Shown here in pieces: positions 1 to 9,512 of a DNA stretch of 64,000 bases. The number at the start of each line of letters is the position of its first letter. Position 1 is the stretch's first letter. A program made the position numbers and the translations under genes. The DNA lies in assembly GCF_006483455.1 (NCBI RefSeq), contig NZ_PPPU01000025.1, positions 62,001 to 126,000 of the forward strand. Reading direction: 5' to 3'. Under the pieces are notes generated by a model. The model worked only from the letters and a program-made list of their open reading frames with translations, was not told the origin of the DNA and ran no database searches. This DNA comes from Methylomonas koyamae. GTDB lineage: Bacteria; Pseudomonadota; Gammaproteobacteria; Methylococcales; Methylomonadaceae.

Positions 1-487
1 TCGACGCAATCTGGTAGAGTAGGGCGGTTTTTTTCCATAATGTCGCTGAGGGCGGTTCGTAAAACAAGGCGCTAATGCGTTGGCAATAGCCGATCAGTTG
101 TAGGGCGTGGAAGATTGCGATCGGTTGCGACTCCGCCGCCAGTTGATTGGATTCGACCGTCCGGCACAACGCCAAACTCAAATGGCGCAGGAGCTGTACA
201 GCCAGTTTGGCGATTTTATAGGCTTTACCCTGGGCTTCGGCGCGGGCCAGATTGGCCAGACTGTTGGCGAGGTGCAGCGTCAGCGGGCTCAGATTGATTA
301 ACAACGGCAGCAACGGGGCGGCATCGGCGTTGGTCCGCGCCAATTCTTTCAGGGCCAGATTGAGCTGGTTGGCGGCAACGGCCGGCGCCAGCGAACTGAG
401 CGATTTCAACCAGCCTGCCAGCGATTCGCTGGTCAGTTGGAACGGCAAGGATGCGGTGTCTGTCATGAACGGCGCGTTGATATGCAT
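1..487 (-). CDS. Hypothetical helical protein, C-terminus off the left edge
   Basis: An uninterrupted frame reads from an ATG at 487 leftwards through base 1, so at least 162 codons are open and the stop lies outside the window. A second in-frame ATG is seven codons downstream. The visible part is rich in Leu and Ala and looks all-alpha, with no signal peptide and no clear membrane segment. It is divergent from lnt, with about 110 bases between the starts. I do not recognise the family. Reading quality (consistent codon use, no stops) supports a real gene. Confidence 0.6.
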   Translation of the reverse strand, partial: MHINAPFMTDTASLPFQLTSESLAGWLKSLSSLAPAVAANQLNLALKELARTNADAAPLLPLLINLSPLTLHLANSLANLARAEAQGKAYKIAKLAVQLLRHLSLALCRTVESNQLAAESQPIAIFHALQLIGYCQRISALFYEPPSATLWKKTALLYQIAS

Positions 488-597
488 AGTAAAACCCAAA
501 CAAGTTTAGAACAGAATAACCGCTGCAACGTTGGCGGATTTTGAATAAGCGCACGTGGCTGCATAAAATGCCGCTCCATTTGCACTCCGGTTTGTTC

Positions 598-2109
598 ATG
601 TTTCGAATCTTTCGTCACCGCCCCGAAATCGCCGCGCTCGGCAGCGGCAGCTTTTTGACTCTGGCCTTCGCCCCATACGCCTACGCCTATCTTGCGCCTA
701 TTGCGCTGGCCTTACTTTATCTGAGCTGGAGCGGGCGCACTCCCCGGCAAGCGGCTTTGGTTGGCTATTGCTTCGGCTTGGGCTTGTTCGGTTCCGGGAT
801 TTGGTGGGTGTTTATCAGTATTCACGAGTTCGGCGGCGCCGACGCGGTCAGTGCCGCTGCCTTGACCGCGTTGCTGGTGGCGGTATGGGCCTTGTTTCCG
901 GCGCTGGCGGCTTGGTTGATTGCGATGACGCCGTGGCCTGGCGTTTGGTCGCGGGTTGCCGGAGCCGCCTTGCTGTGGTTGGCGGTCGAGTACTTCCGCG
1001 GCAATTATGTGCTCAATGGTTTCCCCTGGCTGCAGATCGGTTACAGCCAGACCGCTACGCCGCTGGCCGGCTTCGCTCCGCTCGGCGGCGCCTATTCGGT
1101 CGGCTTTTTGCTGGCGTGGTCCGGGTTTGCGATGGCAGAGATCGTTCAAGGCCGATTGTCTTGGCGGCTCGGCTCGGCGATGTTGCTGGCGATATGGGCT
1201 GGCGGTGCCGGGATGCAGGCTATCGCCTGGACTGAAGCCGCCGGCGCGCCGATCGATATTACTTTGGTGCAGGGCAATATCGGCCAAGGCGACAAATGGC
1301 AGGCGAACCAGCAGCTGGCAACCTTGAAGTTGTACCGTAAGCTGACCGAACAACACTGGGATTCCGACGTTATCATCTGGCCGGAGACCTCGATCCCGGC
1401 TTTTCTGGAAGATGTGAAGCCGTTTTTTATCGACCCTCTGCACGCCGCAGCTCGCGAGCGCGGCGTCGATATCGTGGTCGGTTTGCCCAGCAGCGGCCAG
1501 GGTAAGGATTACTACAACAGCGTGTTGGCTCTGGGCGAAACGCAAGCGCTCTACCACAAAATCCATCTGCTGCCGTTCGGCGAATATTTACCGTTGCAAC
1601 CCTTGTCGGGTTGGGTGTTGGACCAATTGGCGATCCCGCTTGGCGATTTCGCCGCCGGCGGCGCCCGCCAACCGCTGTTGCGGGCCGGCGGCCATGCCTT
1701 TGTCACGACCATTTGTTACGAAGATGCATTCGGCGAACTGGTCGCGCGTCAGGCGGCCGAGGCCGGGTATATCGTCAACATGACCAACGATGCCTGGTTC
1801 GGCGACTCGGCCCAACCCCACCAGCATCTGCAGATGGCGCAGATGCGGGCGCTGGAAACCGGCCGCTATTTGGTACGGGCCACCAACACGGGCGTGACCG
1901 GCTTCATTGCCCCGGACGGAACCGTCAAGCGCCAAGCGCCGTTGTTCAGCACCGTCGCAATTACCGACCGTATTGTGCCGATGCGCGGTGCTACGCCTTA
2001 CCTGCGTTTAGGCGATAGCGGCGCGTTTGCGGCCATGGCGCTGCTGGTGTTATCGATTGCTGCCGGCGAGCGCCGCCAGACCCGGCGGGCAATGTGCGAA
2101 ACCGTGTAA
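598..2109 (+). CDS. lnt: Apolipoprotein N-acyltransferase
   Basis: Lnt is an inner-membrane enzyme that transfers an acyl chain from phospholipid to the N-terminal Cys of apolipoproteins, the last step of lipoprotein maturation. The N-terminal 200 or so residues form several hydrophobic segments, followed by a nitrilase-type domain. The catalytic triad is visible as Glu in WPETSIPAF, Lys in KIHLLPFGEYLP and Cys in TICYEDAFGE. The ATG at 598 gives 503 residues, close to the usual 500-512. An in-frame TTG at 541 would add 19 residues that do not look like part of the family, so I prefer 598. It appears monocistronic here. Confidence 0.95.
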   Translation: MFRIFRHRPEIAALGSGSFLTLAFAPYAYAYLAPIALALLYLSWSGRTPRQAALVGYCFGLGLFGSGIWWVFISIHEFGGADAVSAAALTALLVAVWALFPALAAWLIAMTPWPGVWSRVAGAALLWLAVEYFRGNYVLNGFPWLQIGYSQTATPLAGFAPLGGAYSVGFLLAWSGFAMAEIVQGRLSWRLGSAMLLAIWAGGAGMQAIAWTEAAGAPIDITLVQGNIGQGDKWQANQQLATLKLYRKLTEQHWDSDVIIWPETSIPAFLEDVKPFFIDPLHAAARERGVDIVVGLPSSGQGKDYYNSVLALGETQALYHKIHLLPFGEYLPLQPLSGWVLDQLAIPLGDFAAGGARQPLLRAGGHAFVTTICYEDAFGELVARQAAEAGYIVNMTNDAWFGDSAQPHQHLQMAQMRALETGRYLVRATNTGVTGFIAPDGTVKRQAPLFSTVAITDRIVPMRGATPYLRLGDSGAFAAMALLVLSIAAGERRQTRRAMCETV

Positions 2110-2447
2110 TACATTTCGCCAAACCTTAATCGGATTGACACCTTGTTTTGTTGCGAGCGGATTAAGATCGATAACAAGCAGGGCAGTACGGTTTGGTTTT
2201 TCGATTCCGTAGCGTCCGCTTGCCGATGCCGCCGCTCGGCAAACCATCGCCACAGGGATGTGAACTTATCTGGTCTGGTTGGGATTGGGGGCGCGAATCG
2301 AGCGCAGGCTTGAATCCGACTTCTGCGGCCATTTTGTCCGCCGCAAGTTCAAGCCCTTGCAACGGCAGCCGTTCGATTCGGCGAGGAGTTACCGGCGCGA
2401 GCGACGATCCGGTAACGACACGTGTCGGGGCTGAAAGCTGATTATCG
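2110..2447. other. Intergenic, no gene seen
   Basis: This 338-base gap lies between the convergent ends of lnt and the TauE-like gene. Short open frames exist on both strands but none has a ribosome site or recognisable product. No clear terminator with a T tract was found. Confidence 0.5.
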
Positions 2448-3698
2448 TTAGCGCAGGATTTTTTGCCACCGTTCGCGAAATAGGTGTAACAGCCGTTGCA
2501 AGACAGTCTCCCCGGCATCGACTGCGGCGGGCGAGGCGGTATCGGGTACCGCCGGCTTGACGTCGTCGACGACGATAAACGTACCCGGAATCATGCCCAT
2601 CCAGCAGCTCCACGCTACCACGCCGGCTTCAGGCGGAGTGAATTCGACCACTTGCGCACCTTGCCGCAGCTGAATTTCCAGGCCGTAGTCGCGGACTACG
2701 ATTTCTTTGTTGCATTGATTGAGCTCTTTGACGTCAATGACCCATTTCACCGGGACGCCTTTGCGCAAGGTGAATTTGTTCGGAGAAAAACGGTTTTCCA
2801 GCACCTCCATCCGGATGGTTTGTTCGTTCTCGCAGCTCTGGGTTTGCGCCGAGGTCGGGGCGAATTCCAGCGACAGCCGCGCCAGCAGCGTGTTGAAATC
2901 CGCACCGCTGCCCGTTACCGACAGACCCCGGTTCAGCATAATGACGCCCAAAGCGATCACAATCACGCCGGATGCTTTCAGCAATTTGGGGGTCAAATTA
3001 GCCGATAACAGGCTGGTCAAAACACCGAAGCCCATCAACAGCGGCAAGGTGCCCAGGCCGAAAAACAACAGAATGGCGGCGCCTTGCGACCAACTGCCGC
3101 TGCCGGCCGCCATCACGTACATGGCTTGCAGCGGGCCGCAAATAATCATCAGGCCGTTCAGCAGTCCGATCACGAACGGATTGCTGTGCTTGCGGTATTC
3201 TTTGCCGACGAAACGCATGACAAAAGCCGGTGTCTTGAACTGGAAATGGTGCAAAGCCGGAAATATTTCCAACATATGGATGCCGAACAGAATCAGGAAA
3301 AAGCCGGCGGCCACGCCGATCACGCCTTGGGTAAACGGGGTGAAGGCGACCATGGCACCGAATGCGCCGAACAGTGCGCCGATTGACGCGTAGGAAACCG
3401 TCTTGCCGGCGCCGTATAACAGATGGGCGGTATGCGAATGTTGCCCGGCCTTGGCACTTTTGGCGATATAACCCAGGATCAATGGGCCGCACATGCCGAC
3501 GCAGTGGAAGCTGGTCAAAAAGCCGATCAGAAACAGCAGGCCGAAATTCAGGTCGCCGTTCAAATCCGGCATGCCGGCATGATCCATGAACCAGCTGTCC
3601 AGCCACAAGATCAGCCCGATTCCGACTAAGGCAAAACCGATAGTCAGTATTTTTTTAAAAACGCTGCCGGAACCGGGTGGGGTAGGGGCTGATGGCAT
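2448..3698 (-). CDS. TauE/SafE-like membrane protein with C-terminal cupredoxin domain
   Basis: 416 residues. After one hydrophobic helix near residues 12-32, residues about 45-260 form a six-helix TauE/SafE (DsbD-like) module starting with the motif FHCVGMCGP, typical of proteins linked to copper handling and cytochrome oxidase assembly. Residues about 290-385 look like a cupredoxin-like domain (NRFSPNKFTLRKGVPVKW, later EAGVVAWSCWMGMIPGTF), with Cys and Met residues that could bind copper. The combination suggests metal transfer across or at the inner membrane. The family name mentions sulfite export, but that function is not indicated here. The stop is far from the neighbours, so it is probably transcribed alone. 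Confidence 0.75.
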   Translation of the reverse strand: MPSAPTPPGSGSVFKKILTIGFALVGIGLILWLDSWFMDHAGMPDLNGDLNFGLLFLIGFLTSFHCVGMCGPLILGYIAKSAKAGQHSHTAHLLYGAGKTVSYASIGALFGAFGAMVAFTPFTQGVIGVAAGFFLILFGIHMLEIFPALHHFQFKTPAFVMRFVGKEYRKHSNPFVIGLLNGLMIICGPLQAMYVMAAGSGSWSQGAAILLFFGLGTLPLLMGFGVLTSLLSANLTPKLLKASGVIVIALGVIMLNRGLSVTGSGADFNTLLARLSLEFAPTSAQTQSCENEQTIRMEVLENRFSPNKFTLRKGVPVKWVIDVKELNQCNKEIVVRDYGLEIQLRQGAQVVEFTPPEAGVVAWSCWMGMIPGTFIVVDDVKPAVPDTASPAAVDAGETVLQRLLHLFRERWQKILR

Positions 3699-3877
3699 AG
3701 TGGAATCTCGGATAATCGATTTGGCGGCTAAATTTAAGGGAATTGACCGCGCAACAAAACTGGAGCAAGATTAGTGAAGTCTGATATACCGGTCAAGCCT
3801 GTGCCAGATCGTAGCCGGCCACTTTGGCGTCGACTGCATGGCGCAGGCTAATTCCCGTTGCCAACACGGAGACAGTT

Positions 3878-4238
3878 ATGAGCGACCACAGCATTACCGC
3901 CCACGAACAGCACGATCCCCGTAAAAAATCCGGAACCGGTGGCCGCAAAGCCAAACGGATGGCTCCGCCGACCCGAGGCGAGGCCTTGGTCAAAGGCGTA
4001 TTCATGGGCATCGTCATTTCCGGCGTCACCCACGCCAGCAAAAGCATTACCGGGGCCTTGGTTCGCCACCGGCGTGGTCAGCGGTTACCTGACCCACAAA
4101 TACCGCAAAGAAATCATCCTCGTCGGCAGCCGCACAGCTGTGGAGAGTAAGAACTTTCTGTTGCGGCAACGCGAGAATGTGCTGGATTTGGTTGCCGAAA
4201 GCCGCGAATATGCCGCCCGGCGCGATGCAGCCGAATGA
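3878..4238 (+). pseudogene. Small membrane protein gene split by a +1 frameshift; paralogue of the next gene
   Basis: The frame from the ATG at 3878 (MSDHSITAHEQHDPRKK) runs well to about base 4050, then loses sense. The next frame continues with PWFATGVVSGYLTHKYRKE and ends at 4238. Removing one G from the run of four at 4052-4055 joins them as SITGPWFATGVVSGYL, giving a protein of about 119 residues. The joined C-terminal half matches the pattern of the following gene (HPLVWFGAGVALGVVAYKYRRE), so the two are tandem paralogues. The shift may be a real mutation or an error in a homopolymer. Function unknown; one hydrophobic stretch suggests the membrane. Confidence 0.7.
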
Positions 4239-4329
4239 AGCCGATCCAACAGGCCCGGCCGCTAAAACGGTTTCGGATCCAGCCGGAGGCTTGCATTACT
4301 TTATTTTTATAGCGATTGAGGTGATTACC

Positions 4330-4587
4330 ATGGCACATGTACACGGAGCGAAAGCGGCGGGCAAGGCCGGCAGCAAAATGGTCGGCACGGCCATGAAGAT
4401 GGGGGAAGGCATGATGCATCCGGCGCTGGCCGGTGCCGTGGCGGGGGCGGTTGCCACCACCAAGGTCGGCTTGGTCAGAAAAATTCTGCGGCACCCGTTG
4501 GTCTGGTTCGGCGCCGGCGTGGCGTTGGGTGTGGTGGCCTATAAATACCGCCGGGAATTGGCTGAAAAAGCGGAGCACGGCGAGTAG
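4330..4587 (+). CDS. Small hypothetical membrane protein
   Basis: 85 residues starting at the ATG at 4330, with GAGG a few bases upstream at 4317-4320. The N-terminus is rich in Gly, Ala, Lys and Met; residues about 34-72 contain one or two hydrophobic stretches, and the C-terminus is charged (YKYRRELAEKAEHGE). It shares the W-F-G-V-Y-K-Y-R-x-E pattern with the frameshifted gene just upstream, and both lie on the same strand, so they are probably duplicated and co-expressed. I do not recognise a named family. It converges with the arsenite pump gene acr3. Confidence 0.65.
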   Translation: MAHVHGAKAAGKAGSKMVGTAMKMGEGMMHPALAGAVAGAVATTKVGLVRKILRHPLVWFGAGVALGVVAYKYRRELAEKAEHGE

Positions 4588-4711
4588 GTGGCCGGCATCG
4601 ACCGGAGCAATAGCAGTCTACTTCGGAAACTCAGATCCGGAAACTTGGCGCCATGACCGCTTCCGGATCGGAATACTTTGGTTGATGTCGTGCATCCGGC
4701 GCCCATCCGCC

Positions 4712-5773
4712 CTAGCCGACGGCGGGGAACAAGCGTTTTCGAAACCAAAATGCCACGTTGACCAGACCCACCATGACCGGAACCTCGATCAACGGGCCGA
4801 TCACAGCGGCAAAGGCGGCGCCGCTGTCGATGCCGAACACCGCCACCGCCACCGCAATTGCCAGTTCGAAGTTGTTGCTGGCGGCGGTGAAAGCCAAGGT
4901 GGTGGTTTGGCCGTAGTCGGCGCCGATCAATTTGCCGCTGGCAAAGCTCACCAGAAACATCACCACGAAATACACCAGCAGCGGCAGCGCGATGCGCAAT
5001 ACGTCGAGCGGCAGTTGCACGATCAGTTCGCCTTTCAACGAGAACATCACCACAATCGTGAACAACAGCGCAATCAAAGTCAGCGGGCTGATTTTCGGTA
5101 CGAACAGCTCTTGGTACCAAACCTTGCCCTTGGCTCTGATCAGAATCCAGCGGCTGCTAAAACCGGCAATGAACGGGATGCCCAGATAAATAAACACGCT
5201 GTGGGCGATATCGCCGATGGTAATGTCTACCAGACTGCCGGGCAGGCCGAACAGCGGTGGCAGCACCGTGACGAACAGCCAGGCGTAGACGCTGAAAAAC
5301 AACACCTGAAACACGCTATTGAACGCGACCAGTGCCGCGCAATATTGGTTGTCGCCGCGCGCCAGTTCGTTCCAGACGATCACCATCGCAATGCAGCGCG
5401 CCAGGCCGATCATGATCAATCCGGCCATATATTCCGGATAGTCGCGCAAAAATAAAATCGCCAGGCCGAACATCAAAATCGGCCCGATAATCCAGTTTTG
5501 CACCAGCGACAAGCTCAGTACCCGCCAGTTGCGAAACACGTCGCCCAATTCCTCGTAATGCACCTTGGCCAGCGGCGGATACATCATCAGGATCAGACCG
5601 ATCGCGATCGGGATATTGGTGGTGCCGACGGAAACCGTTTCGTTGATCTGCTTGACCTGCTCGGGCAGTGCAAAGCCCAGGCCGACGCCGATGGCCATCG
5701 CGATAAAAATCCAGAGCGTCAAAAACCGGTCCAGGAACGACAAACGCGGGCTAGGGCAGAGTGGGGTATTCAT
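4712..5773 (-). CDS. acr3: Arsenite efflux permease, ACR3 family
   Basis: 353 residues with about ten hydrophobic segments and many ACR3-typical stretches ([51 protein letters not shown]). Cys127 in GLARC corresponds to the Cys known to be essential for As(III) transport in this family. It exports arsenite across the inner membrane. It is the last gene of the minus-strand ars operon, 55 bases after arsI. With ArsA and ArsD upstream, it may work as an ATP-coupled pump, although ArsA is classically paired with ArsB rather than ACR3. Confidence 0.95.
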   Translation of the reverse strand: MNTPLCPSPRLSFLDRFLTLWIFIAMAIGVGLGFALPEQVKQINETVSVGTTNIPIAIGLILMMYPPLAKVHYEELGDVFRNWRVLSLSLVQNWIIGPILMFGLAILFLRDYPEYMAGLIMIGLARCIAMVIVWNELARGDNQYCAALVAFNSVFQVLFFSVYAWLFVTVLPPLFGLPGSLVDITIGDIAHSVFIYLGIPFIAGFSSRWILIRAKGKVWYQELFVPKISPLTLIALLFTIVVMFSLKGELIVQLPLDVLRIALPLLVYFVVMFLVSFASGKLIGADYGQTTTLAFTAASNNFELAIAVAVAVFGIDSGAAFAAVIGPLIEVPVMVGLVNVAFWFRKRLFPAVG

Positions 5774-5828
5774 ATAAAATTTCCTCCAAACGGTTTTCCG
5801 GAAAGGGTGTCCGAATCATTGCAAACGA

Positions 5829-6272
5829 TCACTGGCTGGGATCGTTTTGGGTGGAGCCGCAGCAGGTCGCAGCCGGCGGCATCTGGATCACATCGTCTGC
5901 GCCGAACATCGGGATCTGTTCCAGGGAGTGGAAGGCTTCCCAGGCAATGCCCTGCGGGTCCACCGTCCAATACTTGTCCGACTTGGCGTAGCAGCAGGCG
6001 GCCTGCTTTTGCTCGGCCAGCGGTACCGCCGCAGCGGTCAAGCCCGATTGCACCGCTTCCAGCTCCGGCGCCGATTCGACTTGTATGCCCAGATGATCCA
6101 GGCCCGGTTTGCGCCCGCGCTGCGATATGGCAAAGTTGACGCGCGGATCGTCCAGCAACCACTTGGCGTAATCGCTCTGCAGCACTGTGGGTTCGGCTTG
6201 AAATAGCGCGTTATAAAAGCGGATATTGGCTTCGAGGTCGTCGACGGCGATATGGATATGAAGACGTTTCAT
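5829..6272 (-). CDS. arsI: ArsI-like VOC-fold dioxygenase (C-As lyase candidate)
   Basis: 147 residues of the vicinal-oxygen-chelate (glyoxalase/CadI) type. ArsI enzymes cleave the carbon-arsenic bond of trivalent organoarsenicals with Fe(II). Likely metal ligands are His5 or His7, His60 (LDHLGI) and Glu112 (AWEAF). The vicinal Cys pair Cys93-Cys94 (QAACCYAKSDKYW) matches the As(III)-binding pair that separates ArsI from other VOC proteins. The ATG at 6272 overlaps the stop of the upstream arsC by four bases, so the two are translationally coupled. A longer frame upstream exists but crosses arsC and is not the start. Confidence 0.85.
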   Translation of the reverse strand: MKRLHIHIAVDDLEANIRFYNALFQAEPTVLQSDYAKWLLDDPRVNFAISQRGRKPGLDHLGIQVESAPELEAVQSGLTAAAVPLAEQKQAACCYAKSDKYWTVDPQGIAWEAFHSLEQIPMFGADDVIQMPPAATCCGSTQNDPSQ

Positions 6273-6805
6273 GGCGGCAATATCCTCGGTTCGGAAGGTG
6301 AGTGGCTGTCGGCGGCACTGCGGCCGATTTCGTCGATTCTTTGGGTCAGGGTCAGACTGTCCAAGGTCGGCAGCGGTAACGCGCAAAACAATTCGATACG
6401 GCGTTTCAACAGGCTGTAAACCTCGAAAAATAATTGCTTGCGTTGCTGTTCCGAGCCGTAGAGTAGTGCCGGGTCCGGCACGCCCCAATGGGCCCTTGCC
6501 CGTTTCGGCCAGACCGGACAGGGTTCGCCGGCCGCTTTGTCGCAAACGGTGAACACAAAATCCATTGGCGGCGCCTCGGTACCGCTGAATTCGGACCAAT
6601 GTTTGCTGCGTAAGGGTCGTGTCTCGTAACCCAGCCGGCTTGACAGCTCGATGGTCAACGGATGCACGCTGCCGGCGGGTTCGCTGCCCGCGCTGAATGC
6701 CTGGAATCTGCCGGGGCCCACTCGATTGAGGATGGCCTCGGCCATGATGCTGCGCGCCGAGTTGGCCGTGCACAGAAATAAAACAGTCGCAATTCGTTCC
6801 GGCAT
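6269..6805 (-). CDS. arsC: Arsenate reductase-like protein, low-molecular-weight phosphatase fold (second copy)
   Basis: 178 residues. The N-terminal loop is CTANSARS, with Cys12 as nucleophile and Arg18. It resembles the phosphotyrosine-phosphatase-type arsenate reductases, with later Cys88 and Cys96 in TVCDKAAGEPCPVWP and HWGVPDP typical of the family. It differs from the other copy in the operon, which has CTGNSCRS, and carries a longer C-terminus (about 20 extra residues after DEIGR). It probably reduces arsenate to arsenite using a thiol partner. It lies between arsA and arsI, overlapping arsI by four bases. Confidence 0.85.
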   Translation of the reverse strand: MPERIATVLFLCTANSARSIMAEAILNRVGPGRFQAFSAGSEPAGSVHPLTIELSSRLGYETRPLRSKHWSEFSGTEAPPMDFVFTVCDKAAGEPCPVWPKRARAHWGVPDPALLYGSEQQRKQLFFEVYSLLKRRIELFCALPLPTLDSLTLTQRIDEIGRSAADSHSPSEPRILPP

Positions 6806-6814
6806 CGAAAAATC

Positions 6815-8572
6815 TCAGTGATCCGAGCCGGTCAACTGTTGCAGGCGGGCGATTCCGACCGGCTCGTCCTGCAGCAACGGTACCACGGCGTAGCGCGGCG
6901 CATGGCGCTTGGCGACGGCGGCAATTTCGGTCAGTTCGTTACTGGCGCGTTGCCGCAATAGCGGCGAGGTCGCGTTGGCGGCGGCGATGCTGTTATTGAT
7001 TATCCAGGCCCAGGGCTCGATACCCGCCCGGCGCAAATCCTGTTGCAGATTGGCGGCTTCCAGCACCGGCGTGGTTTCCGCCAGCGTGGCAATCAGCACT
7101 TTGGTTTGCCGGCTATCCTGCAATTGCATCATCGGCGTCTGATAGTGAATACCGGGTTGCATTTGCCGCGCCACCTCGCGATGGTAGGCGCCGGTGGCGT
7201 CCAGTAACAGCAGCGTATGGCCGGTCGGCGCGGTATCCATCACCACGAATTGCCGGCCTGCCTCGCGGATGATGCGGGAGAAGGCCTGGAACACGGCGAT
7301 TTCCTCGGTACACGGCGAACGCAGATCTTCTTCCAGCAGCGCCCGGCCTTGGGCGTCCAGGCGTGCCCCCTTGGTAGCCAATACCTGCTGGCGGTAGCGT
7401 TCGGTTTCCTCGGCCGGATCGATCCGGCTGACAGTCAACTGTTCCAGCGCGCCGACCAACGTTTCCTGCAAATGCGCGGCCGGATCGGAGGTCGTTAAAT
7501 GCACCGGCAGGCCGCGCCGGGCCAGATCGACCGCAATTGCCGCTGCCAGCGTGGTCTTGCCGACGCCGCCTTTACCCATCAGCATGATCAGGCCGTGGCC
7601 TGCTTGTGCGATTTCTTCGACTAACTCGGCCAAACCGGGATGGGCTTCGGGCCGGCAAGGCTCGCCGGCCGGGTCCAGGCCTTCGCCGCCGCCGGTCAAC
7701 AAGTGGCGTAACGCAGCCAATCCCACCATGTTGAAAGGCCGCAGCATCACCGCGTCGCGAGGTAAGGCGGCGAGGACGTCGGGCATGTTCGCCAATGCGG
7801 CTTGTTCGCGTTGATGGATCGCCATTGCCAGCGGGTCGTCCGCGACTTGCTCGGCCGGCAGTATCGCGTTGATCAGCAAGTATTGATTGTGCAGGCCGAT
7901 CTCGGCCAGTTCCCGATGGGTCCGCGCCACTTCCCGCAATGTGGACTGCTGGGCGCGAGCGACCAGAATCAAGCGGGTACGGGTGCTGTCCGCCAGCGCA
8001 TCCACCGCAGCTTTGTACTGGGTACGTTGTTTGTCCAGGCCGGCCAGCGGCCCCAGACACGAGGCATCGCCTTTGCCCGCTTCCAGAAAGCCGCTCCAGG
8101 CGCCGGGCAATTGCAACAGGCGGATGGTGTGGCCGGTGGGCGCGGTGTCGAAGACGATGTGGTCGTAACCCGCTACCAACTCGGCATCGGTCAATAAGCC
8201 GGTGAATTGGTCGAAGGCGGCGATTTCGGTGGTGCAGGCGCCGGAGAGCTGTTCCTCGATCCCCTTGACCACGTTATCCGGCAACAAGCCTTTGACCGGG
8301 CCGACGATGCGGTCGCGGTAAGCTTGGGCGGCGGCTTGCGGGTCGATTTCCAGGGCACTCAAACCGGAGACGGCGGGAACGGCGGCGATGCGATTGCCGA
8401 TATCCAGGCCGAAAACCTGGCCGACGTTCGAGGCCGGGTCGGTGCTGACCAATAGCACTTTAGATCCGCTATCGGCCAAATGAACGGCGCTGGCGCAAGC
8501 CACCGAGGTCTTGCCGACGCCGCCCTTGCCGGTGAAAAACAGAAAGCGCGGCGCTTGCTGCAGAAAGTTCAA
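6815..8572 (-). CDS. arsA: Arsenite pump ATPase ArsA, two-domain
   Basis: 585 residues in two homologous halves. Each half has a P-loop GKGGVGKT (residues about 15-22 and about 332-339) and a DTAPTGHT signature. Metalloid-binding Cys are visible in LSGACTTEIAAF, ASCLGPL and LRSPCTEEIAVF, corresponding to the Cys113, Cys172 and Cys422 set of the plasmid R773 enzyme. ArsA hydrolyses ATP at the cytoplasmic face to drive arsenite export and accepts As(III) from ArsD. The length equals the usual 583-590. It sits between arsD and the second arsC with short spacers. Confidence 0.95.
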   Translation of the reverse strand: MNFLQQAPRFLFFTGKGGVGKTSVACASAVHLADSGSKVLLVSTDPASNVGQVFGLDIGNRIAAVPAVSGLSALEIDPQAAAQAYRDRIVGPVKGLLPDNVVKGIEEQLSGACTTEIAAFDQFTGLLTDAELVAGYDHIVFDTAPTGHTIRLLQLPGAWSGFLEAGKGDASCLGPLAGLDKQRTQYKAAVDALADSTRTRLILVARAQQSTLREVARTHRELAEIGLHNQYLLINAILPAEQVADDPLAMAIHQREQAALANMPDVLAALPRDAVMLRPFNMVGLAALRHLLTGGGEGLDPAGEPCRPEAHPGLAELVEEIAQAGHGLIMLMGKGGVGKTTLAAAIAVDLARRGLPVHLTTSDPAAHLQETLVGALEQLTVSRIDPAEETERYRQQVLATKGARLDAQGRALLEEDLRSPCTEEIAVFQAFSRIIREAGRQFVVMDTAPTGHTLLLLDATGAYHREVARQMQPGIHYQTPMMQLQDSRQTKVLIATLAETTPVLEAANLQQDLRRAGIEPWAWIINNSIAAANATSPLLRQRASNELTEIAAVAKRHAPRYAVVPLLQDEPVGIARLQQLTGSDH

Positions 8573-8588
8573 GGCAGTCCCCGGCCGA

Positions 8589-8945
8589 TCAGCAGCAGCG
8601 GCTGCCGCTGCAGCAGGCCGCTTCCGGTTTGTCCGTCGCCGTGTCGAGCGCGGCCCAGCGTGCCAATTCGTTTCGATTCGGATAGCGGCCGGTCAAGGCA
8701 ATTTCGCCGTCGACCAAAACCAGCGGCAATCCCTCCGCGCCCGACCGCTCCAGGAAAGCTTTCACAACCGGATTTTCGGCAAAGGCCAAAGGCTGCTGCG
8801 CCAGATTGAAGCGTTCGATGGCGGCACCGCTTTGCTGGGCCCAGGCGATGTCGGCGGCGACATCGACCAGTTGCTGATCGACCTCCACGCCGCAGACGCC
8901 GCTGCTGCAGCACAGCGAGGGATCGAAGATTTGAATGCTGCTCAT
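8589..8945 (-). CDS. arsD: Arsenic metallochaperone ArsD
   Basis: 118 residues with a thioredoxin-like fold. Cys12, Cys13 and Cys18 (SLCCSSGVCGVEVD) form the As(III) site needed to pass arsenite to ArsA. The C-terminus carries two more vicinal pairs (Cys111-112 and Cys117-118), as in R773 ArsD. It also contains the family stretch LPLVLVDGEIALTGRYPNRNEL. It lies directly before arsA, separated by 16 bases, the usual arsDA order. ArsD can also act as a weak secondary repressor in some operons. Confidence 0.95.
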   Translation of the reverse strand: MSSIQIFDPSLCCSSGVCGVEVDQQLVDVAADIAWAQQSGAAIERFNLAQQPLAFAENPVVKAFLERSGAEGLPLVLVDGEIALTGRYPNRNELARWAALDTATDKPEAACCSGSRCC

Positions 8946-8962
8946 GGCTGTTCTCCTGCTGG

Positions 8963-9445
8963 TTAAGGTAAAGACACGCCGATCCGGTCCATCTCCGCTT
9001 TCAAGCGTACCGGGTCGTGTTGCAATTCGGTCAACGGTAAAGCCAGAAATTGTTCGATGCGATAGCGCAGAATGGCGTAGGCCGTTTCAAATGCGGCTTT
9101 GATTTCAGCTTCGGTGCCTTCGGCATGGGCTGGATCTTCCACGCCCCAATGGCTGCGCAGCACTGGGCCCAGATAGGCCGGGCAAGTTTCGTTGGCGGCA
9201 TTGCCGCAGACGCTGACGACGATGTCGGGCGTGACCGGCAGATCGTTCCAGGACTTGCTGTAGTAGCCGGCGGTGGCAATGCCTTTTTCCTCCAGCAAGG
9301 CCACGGCGCCGGGATTGAGCCGGCCGAGCGGCTTGCTGCCGGCGCTGATGGCATGCCAACCTTGCGGCGCCAGATGGTTGAAAATCGCTTCGCCCATCAG
9401 CGAGCGGCAGGAGTTACCGGTACAAAGAAAGAGAACGTTCATCAT
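8963..9445 (-). CDS. arsC: Arsenate reductase, thioredoxin-coupled type (first copy)
   Basis: 160 residues of the low-molecular-weight phosphatase fold. The catalytic loop CTGNSCRS holds Cys8, and Cys80 and Cys88 (VVSVCGNAANETCPAY) fit the Cys10/82/89 relay of thioredoxin-linked arsenate reductases. It reduces arsenate to arsenite in the cytoplasm. It follows arsR by 67 bases and precedes arsD by 17. A single operon with two such reductases of different sequence is uncommon enough to note. Confidence 0.92.
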   Translation of the reverse strand: MMNVLFLCTGNSCRSLMGEAIFNHLAPQGWHAISAGSKPLGRLNPGAVALLEEKGIATAGYYSKSWNDLPVTPDIVVSVCGNAANETCPAYLGPVLRSHWGVEDPAHAEGTEAEIKAAFETAYAILRYRIEQFLALPLTELQHDPVRLKAEMDRIGVSLP

Positions 9446-9512
9446 AGATCGGGATGCTGAATTGGGATTAGGGTTATCGTGACGAGCGACCGCTCCGGCA
9501 ATCGCCCGGATT

